A DNA stretch of 64,000 nucleotides, taken from NCBI GenBank assembly GCA_014860805.1, contig JACZJB010000206.1:1-64000 (forward strand), in the 5' to 3' direction. Shown here one piece after another: positions 61,101 through 64,000 of the stretch. The notes beneath the pieces were generated by a model, which saw only the letters and a list, made by a program, of their open reading frames with translations, was not told where the DNA came from and did no database searches. The DNA comes from Anaerolineales bacterium. Its GTDB lineage: Bacteria; Chloroflexota; Anaerolineae; Anaerolineales; Villigracilaceae. Position 1 is the first letter of the stretch; each line of letters starts with the position of its first letter. The position numbers were made by a program, and so were the translations under genes.

Positions 61101-63362
61101 CCATTTATCCAAACTCGACGTATATTTTTTGCCAATTAATTCTGCGGGAATGTTTTTTCCCGCAACGATCTCAATCTTTCCTTGATTGATCATTTCAATG
61201 GATGCGCTGTCGTAGCTGACCAGCTTTGCCAGCGAAGTGAAGATTCTTTCAGAAAGTTTCCCTAATTCGAGATTGGATGTTAATTCCACGGTTGCCTCGC
61301 GAAGGATCTCCGCTTCCAAACGACGCTTCTTTTCCGCCTCGAAGAGTTGAATCCTTTCAAGGGCATTCGCCAACCCCCCGGCAATTGTGTTCAGCAGTCT
61401 TTCGTCCCTTTCGGTAAATGTATCCAGCTTTTTGCTTTCCACATTTAGCACACCAAAAATATTTGATCCGCTTATGATCGGAACGCAAAGTTCTGAGCGT
61501 GTTTCACTGCTTATCTTAAAGTAGGAGGGTTCAAGTGAAACATCCCTCACGCGGACGGGTTGTCTTGTACTTACAACTTTACCGCCGATACTCTTTGAAA
61601 CGGGCAGCTGTGTGTCTATATTTTCGAGGTTGCTGCCCCGGTAGGAAAAATGAGGCAGCAGTGCTTCTTTTGTCTCGTTCAGAAGAAGCACCCCGCAATT
61701 ATCTGAATACAGGGAGTCCCCGATAATGTCAGTAATTTGCTGAATTAATGTATCCGAACTCCTTGCTGTTGACGCTGTTAGAGCAGCCAAATGAAGAATA
61801 CTTAACTCTCTAAATTGCTTTTGTAAGGCTGCCTCGTTCTGTTTTTGCACGCTGATATCTTGGGCAACCGCAATAATCGCATCCTGTCCGAAATACGTCC
61901 CTTTAAATAAACGCACATCTTTTGGAAAGATTTCTCCATTGCTGCGCAGACCCCAGAATTCAAATTGCTGTTGCCTCCCTTCAAATGCGGATAGGATAGC
62001 CTGGCTGATTTTCCCCATATCATTTTTACCGGGAGCGCCTAGAAACTCAGGTGTTTTTCCAATAAAGAACTCTTTAGGATATCCATATGTTTGAATAGCG
62101 CCCTCGTTGACATCAAGGAAGCGCCCATTTTTGTCTTGAATGTAGATCGCATCCTGCACAGTGTCAAACAAGCCGCGGTAGCTCATTTCACTGCTTCGTA
62201 AAGCTTCTTCTGAGATTTTCTTTTCAATGGATGTGCCAAGCGTATTTGCGGCAGCACGGAGAGCTTCAATTTCTGCCGTACTCCATTCTCGTTCGGCCTT
62301 GCAGTCATCAAAGCCAATGAACCCCCACCAATCCATCACTGCCTGAATTGGAATGCAGATCAGCGTGAAAACCCCCTGGCTTTGAAGGAGTTCCTGTTCT
62401 TCAGATGGAAAGTCCCTTATATTCCCAACTATAGGCTTGCCTTTGTCAAAATGATCAGCCCAGCGTGAAAACGCTTTGTTTTTAACGCTAATACTTTGAA
62501 ATTTGCTGCTGTTGACCTGTTGTTTTATTGTTTCATCGCGCCATTCATAAACCTGCGAGACTTGTACATTCCGATCTTCTTTTAACTCTTTTTTGAAAAT
62601 ATAAACTCGGCTGACCTCAGTTGTTTTTCCAAGTTGGGTAAGAACCTTGTCAACACTATTTTCCCAATTTGTAGAAGTTAGAAATTGTTCTGCTGAAAAA
62701 CCAACGGCGCGCAGGATTGCGTCGCGGCGTATCGAAGCATCCTCAGTTCGTTTTTGTTCAGTGATATCCAGTAGGATCCCCTGCCAGAATAGGGGAGTGC
62801 CGTCTTCTCCCCGTATGATGAATGCGTCTTCCTTTATCCAAAGATAATGACCGTCTTGATGACGCATCCTGTACTCAATATGAAAAGGTTCACCAGTTGC
62901 GTTGGTGCGGCTATCTTCGGCAAGTACACGTTCCTTGTCTTCGGGGTGAAGCGAATTTACCCAAAGATCACTGCGGTTTGCCCATTCTTCAGCCGTATAT
63001 CCAAGCAGGTCTTTTATGCGCGGGCTTATATACTGGGTTGTTTGGCCGTTGTTGAATCGATCCATGAAGATGACGGCGGGCAAATTCTCCACTAGTAGGC
63101 GGTACGGGTCCTCAGCTTCAAAGAGAGTACTTTTAACCTTTTTTTGCTCTTGGGCTTCCAGTGAAGTGTAAGAATTTTTTAATATAATGAATAATAGCAG
63201 GCTGCCTAGGATAACAAAAAAATAATTCTTAACCAGCCATGCTGCTGCAGGGGAATCAAATACCATGTTAATGAGTTTGTCGGAAAATAGAATCCATAAC
63301 ATCCCTGCTGCAAAATACGCGAGGGATATTTTTATGGCGAAAAAAAAGTTCTGTTTGTTCAT
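58185..63362 (-). CDS. Giant PAS/GAF sensor with HD-GYP phosphodiesterase domain
   Basis: 1725 residues. Two N-terminal membrane helices (about 8-30, 43-63), PAS 1 (about 85-205), GAF 1 (about 220-375), PAS 2 (about 385-510), then six more GAF-type domains to about 1520, and C-terminal HD-GYP (about 1530-1700) with GTLLHDIGKMGVPDNIL, HPQYAYDL, HHEWWDGSGYPRGL and FAIADVWDALLSDRPYR. GAF 3-5 share repeated wording (APYDSAS, GWMGVPLI, FANQAATAIE), so they arose by tandem duplication. It is a likely c-di-GMP phosphodiesterase integrating many ligand or redox signals. A Lys-rich tail ends the protein. No ribosome site; TATAAT lies on the minus strand at 63396-63391. Confidence 0.92.
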   Translation of the reverse strand: MNKQNFFFAIKISLAYFAAGMLWILFSDKLINMVFDSPAAAWLVKNYFFVILGSLLLFIILKNSYTSLEAQEQKKVKSTLFEAEDPYRLLVENLPAVIFMDRFNNGQTTQYISPRIKDLLGYTAEEWANRSDLWVNSLHPEDKERVLAEDSRTNATGEPFHIEYRMRHQDGHYLWIKEDAFIIRGEDGTPLFWQGILLDITEQKRTEDASIRRDAILRAVGFSAEQFLTSTNWENSVDKVLTQLGKTTEVSRVYIFKKELKEDRNVQVSQVYEWRDETIKQQVNSSKFQSISVKNKAFSRWADHFDKGKPIVGNIRDFPSEEQELLQSQGVFTLICIPIQAVMDWWGFIGFDDCKAEREWSTAEIEALRAAANTLGTSIEKKISEEALRSSEMSYRGLFDTVQDAIYIQDKNGRFLDVNEGAIQTYGYPKEFFIGKTPEFLGAPGKNDMGKISQAILSAFEGRQQQFEFWGLRSNGEIFPKDVRLFKGTYFGQDAIIAVAQDISVQKQNEAALQKQFRELSILHLAALTASTARSSDTLIQQITDIIGDSLYSDNCGVLLLNETKEALLPHFSYRGSNLENIDTQLPVSKSIGGKVVSTRQPVRVRDVSLEPSYFKISSETRSELCVPIISGSNIFGVLNVESKKLDTFTERDERLLNTIAGGLANALERIQLFEAEKKRRLEAEILREATVELTSNLELGKLSERIFTSLAKLVSYDSASIEMINQGKIEIVAGKNIPAELIGKKYTSSLDKWGGLENFRRAKIIFDIQQDERFIKFEQTNYIHGWMGIPLISQDKVIGFLNLDSRIPGFFNDDHAAIAQTFANQAAIAIENTRLFKLEQSRREGAEILSLATTSLANTLNMNDLLENLLDWTKKLAPYDSASVMLKGSNETLELTAKRNLPEQYRTGQKFLMTDKWKEVAKSSKPLILEDAQKDGRFEKWEGSEYIHGWMSVAMFAQDSLIGFINLDSRTAGTFTDEHATLMQTFANQAATAIEKARLFELEKKRRESAEILMRAATELTNLLDLSSLQHAILEWLYRIAPYDSASILELEGDQVRITAAKGLPHPEKAVDQVFSSNNILCQIINKTGQALIIDDCREDTRFQNWGDSQHVRGWMGVPLISRGQVIGYLTIDSRTPGAFSQDDAIAAQTFAHQAATSLENTRLYSETWKRLDELEMVNRVSFSLRTAKDTKEMLPILLEEIKSSIDTDAAVAIWLYDSEINELTTQTSSGWLGNLPKSKFKPNEGIIGHVFSSGLLYLSENLSKESRVTEENKKIIQSNTSGLAVPIRTSLNTIGVIMIARNNTRKFESHHIRLIATLADIAGNAIYRSSLFQQSEEQIRRLTALRELDTAITSSLDLHITLNILTEYLTTKMGASAARILVYNPDSQMLDSYTSIGFNNLTISKHPIGIGDELTSRTLLDRRELLITNIEEEDDILIPEYLLHEGFKSYFAMPLFSKGATRGLIETFFRYNFNPSADWKDFLKTLAGQATIAIDNAQLFENLQRSNQELSLAYDTTLEGWGKALELRDKETKGHTNRVTNLTLELARQMGIPESEIPNIRRGTLLHDIGKMGVPDNILRKPGPLTEEETEEMRKHPQYAYDLLYPIAYLRPTLDIAYCHHEWWDGSGYPRGLKGTEIPLAARIFAIADVWDALLSDRPYRKAWAEADIIKYINDLSGKQFDPHVLNEFMKLIKGKQNPSSASPSKKKEAVKKKPAKRERKQG

Positions 63363-63453
63363 GAATTTGGTTCAAACATGCCTTTGAATCATTATAGACA
63401 TTATTGAACAAAAAATCCATGTCAAATGGATTGTAATAGGGTGTGTGGGAATC

Positions 63454-63482
63454 AAAACGGGTTCGCACTGCGAACCCGTTTT
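63454..63482 (-). terminator. Terminator of the tRNA operon
   Basis: 13-bp perfect stem (63454-63466 with 63470-63482), 3-nt loop, arms beginning AAAACGGGTTCGC, ending in TTTT on the minus strand just after tRNA-Cys. Confidence 0.85.
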
Positions 63483-63485
63483 CAG

Positions 63486-63557
63486 AGGCGTCGACGGGAT
63501 TTGAACCCGTGAATGAGGGTTTTGCAGACCCTTGCCTTACCACTTGGCCACGACGCC
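63486..63557 (-). tRNA. tRNA-Cys (anticodon GCA)
   Basis: 72 nt with discriminator U. Acceptor GGCGTCG/CGACGCC, anticodon loop CTGCAAA, T-loop TTCAAAT. CCA is not encoded. Third and last gene of the minus-strand tRNA operon. Confidence 0.96.
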
Positions 63558-63615
63558 ATTTATACAATGAGGATTGCTGACTGAATTTTTTCCAATCCGC
63601 AATCCTCCATGTTTG

Positions 63616-63687
63616 AGCGGGCGATGGGATTCGAACCCACGACCTTCTCCTTGGCAAGGAGACGTACTACCACTGTACTACGCCCGC
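63616..63687 (-). tRNA. tRNA-Gly (anticodon GCC)
   Basis: 72 nt with discriminator U. Acceptor GCGGGCG/CGCCCGC, anticodon loop TTGCCAA within TCTCC/GGAGA, T-loop TTCGAAT. Second gene of the operon. Confidence 0.96.
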
Positions 63688-63716
63688 AGATTACGACCTG
63701 CTTACTTGGCCGAGAG

Positions 63717-63789
63717 TGCCGAGACCCAGGATCGAACTGGGGACACCGCGATTTTCAGTCGCGTGCTCTACCAACTGAGCTATCTCGGC
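63717..63789 (-). tRNA. tRNA-Phe (anticodon GAA)
   Basis: 73 nt with discriminator A. Acceptor GCCGAGA/TCTCGGC, D-arm GCTCAGTTGGTAGAGC, anticodon loop CTGAAAA, T-loop TTCGATC. First gene of the operon, about 20 nt after the predicted start site. Confidence 0.96.
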
Positions 63790-63816
63790 AATGTGTTTAG
63801 TTGTTAAGCGTCCGTG

Positions 63817-63845
63817 ATTTTACACGCAGTTATATGGATTGTCAA
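63817..63845 (-). promoter_or_regulatory. tRNA operon promoter
   Basis: Minus strand: -35 TTGACA (63845-63840), 17-bp spacer, -10 TAAAAT (63822-63817). Confidence 0.85.
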
Positions 63846-63894
63846 GAAAAGAGTTGAGCAATATACGTTTCTATGTATCCTTGGATACTCATTC

Positions 63895-63923
63895 TTGACT
63901 TTTTACGCCCGATTCGATATAAT
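63895..63923 (+). promoter_or_regulatory. Strong promoter of the gene at the window end
   Basis: -35 TTGACT (63895-63900), 17-bp spacer, -10 TATAAT (63918-63923). The 5' UTR of about 65 nt contains a CTGTCC/GGACAG hairpin (63933-63948). Confidence 0.85.
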
Positions 63924-63993
63924 TTTAGGTCGCTGTCCAAAGGGACAGTTAAAACCGTTTCATCATTCAGCCAAACAAAGTCAGGAGAGAAGA

Positions 63994-64000
63994 ATGGCAT
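63994..64000 (+). CDS. Start of a gene cut by the window end
   Basis: ATG GCA T after an AGGAG site (63983-63987) and a strong promoter. Only two codons are visible (Met-Ala), so the product cannot be named. Confidence 0.55.

Noticed and set aside
1-64000. CRISPR arrays, insertion sequences, toxin-antitoxin or restriction systems
   Set aside because: No regularly spaced repeats, transposase genes or recognisable defence modules were seen; the lone HNH gene at 54560 is not enough to claim one.

Overview
The window looks like a chromosomal segment of a Chloroflexota bacterium, most likely of the Anaerolineae. This is inferred from gene content only: proline/threonine-rich 'TPTP' lipoproteins, LCP plus LysM envelope proteins, large GAF/HD-GYP proteins, a CysO/CysM/Mec-type cysteine cluster and a B12-type light regulator. 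No rRNA is present to confirm it. Gene density is high. There are no insertion sequences, prophage or CRISPR arrays, and no gene-free stretch longer than about 250 bp. Housekeeping promoters are sigma-70-like (TTGACA, 16-17 bp, TATAAT or TAAAAT).

Layout. 1-2685: end of an AI-2E-type permease, a lipid-linked glycosyltransferase and a MATE exporter. 2805-14332: a carotenoid and light-damage block. On the minus strand lie fused lycopene cyclase, P450, zincin-like membrane protein, photolyase, unknown protein, MFS exporter, SDR, DICT-domain protein, CarH-like B12 regulator and phytoene desaturase. Phytoene synthase is divergent on the plus strand. The crtI/crtB intergenic region holds a 13-bp inverted repeat with a TTGACA -35 box in each arm. 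14431-17005: GDSL lipoprotein, methylmalonyl-CoA epimerase, tilS. 17040-24209: degenerate tyrosine recombinase; a histidine-kinase-like protein lacking the phosphoacceptor His, in an operon with LysM and LCP proteins; a TPR protein. 24250-32299: SNase-like protein, then a sulfur-carrier cysteine pathway (two CysO-like carriers, CysM, Mec, DUF4395, thioredoxin, MoeZ-like E1-rhodanese), a SUMF1-like lipoprotein and a CBS-domain cysteine/cystathionine synthase. 32430-37572: DUF1761 protein, GNAT, alanine racemase, tandem signal peptidase II genes, RluD, threonine aldolase. 37579-42311: a diguanylate cyclase and an HD-GYP protein. 42457-53672: purine nucleoside phosphorylase, GNAT, a 7TM-GAF-HTH sensor, S1 protein, FtsK, CDP-alcohol phosphatidyltransferase, Lgt and an ABC-2 exporter. 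53764-58134: MBL hydrolase, HNH nuclease, TIGR01777 epimerase, lipoprotein and tyrS. 58185-63362: a 1725-residue PAS/GAF/HD-GYP protein. 63486-63789: a tRNA operon (Phe-Gly-Cys). A new gene starts at 63994.

Regulatory highlights. (1) tyrS has an apparently leaderless 16-codon leader peptide with three consecutive Tyr codons, followed by mutually exclusive hairpins and an intrinsic terminator: textbook ribosome-mediated attenuation. (2) cysM has a leader with Cys and Leu codons and alternative structures. (3) The crtI/crtB operator-promoter is almost symmetric. (4) Several genes have a -10 hexamer about 6 nt before the ATG and no Shine-Dalgarno sequence, which points to leaderless mRNAs. (5) A GAAC-N4-GTTC LexA-type box lies inside the promoter of the DUF1761 gene. 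Lipoprotein maturation genes (two lspA, one lgt) occur beside several predicted lipoproteins.
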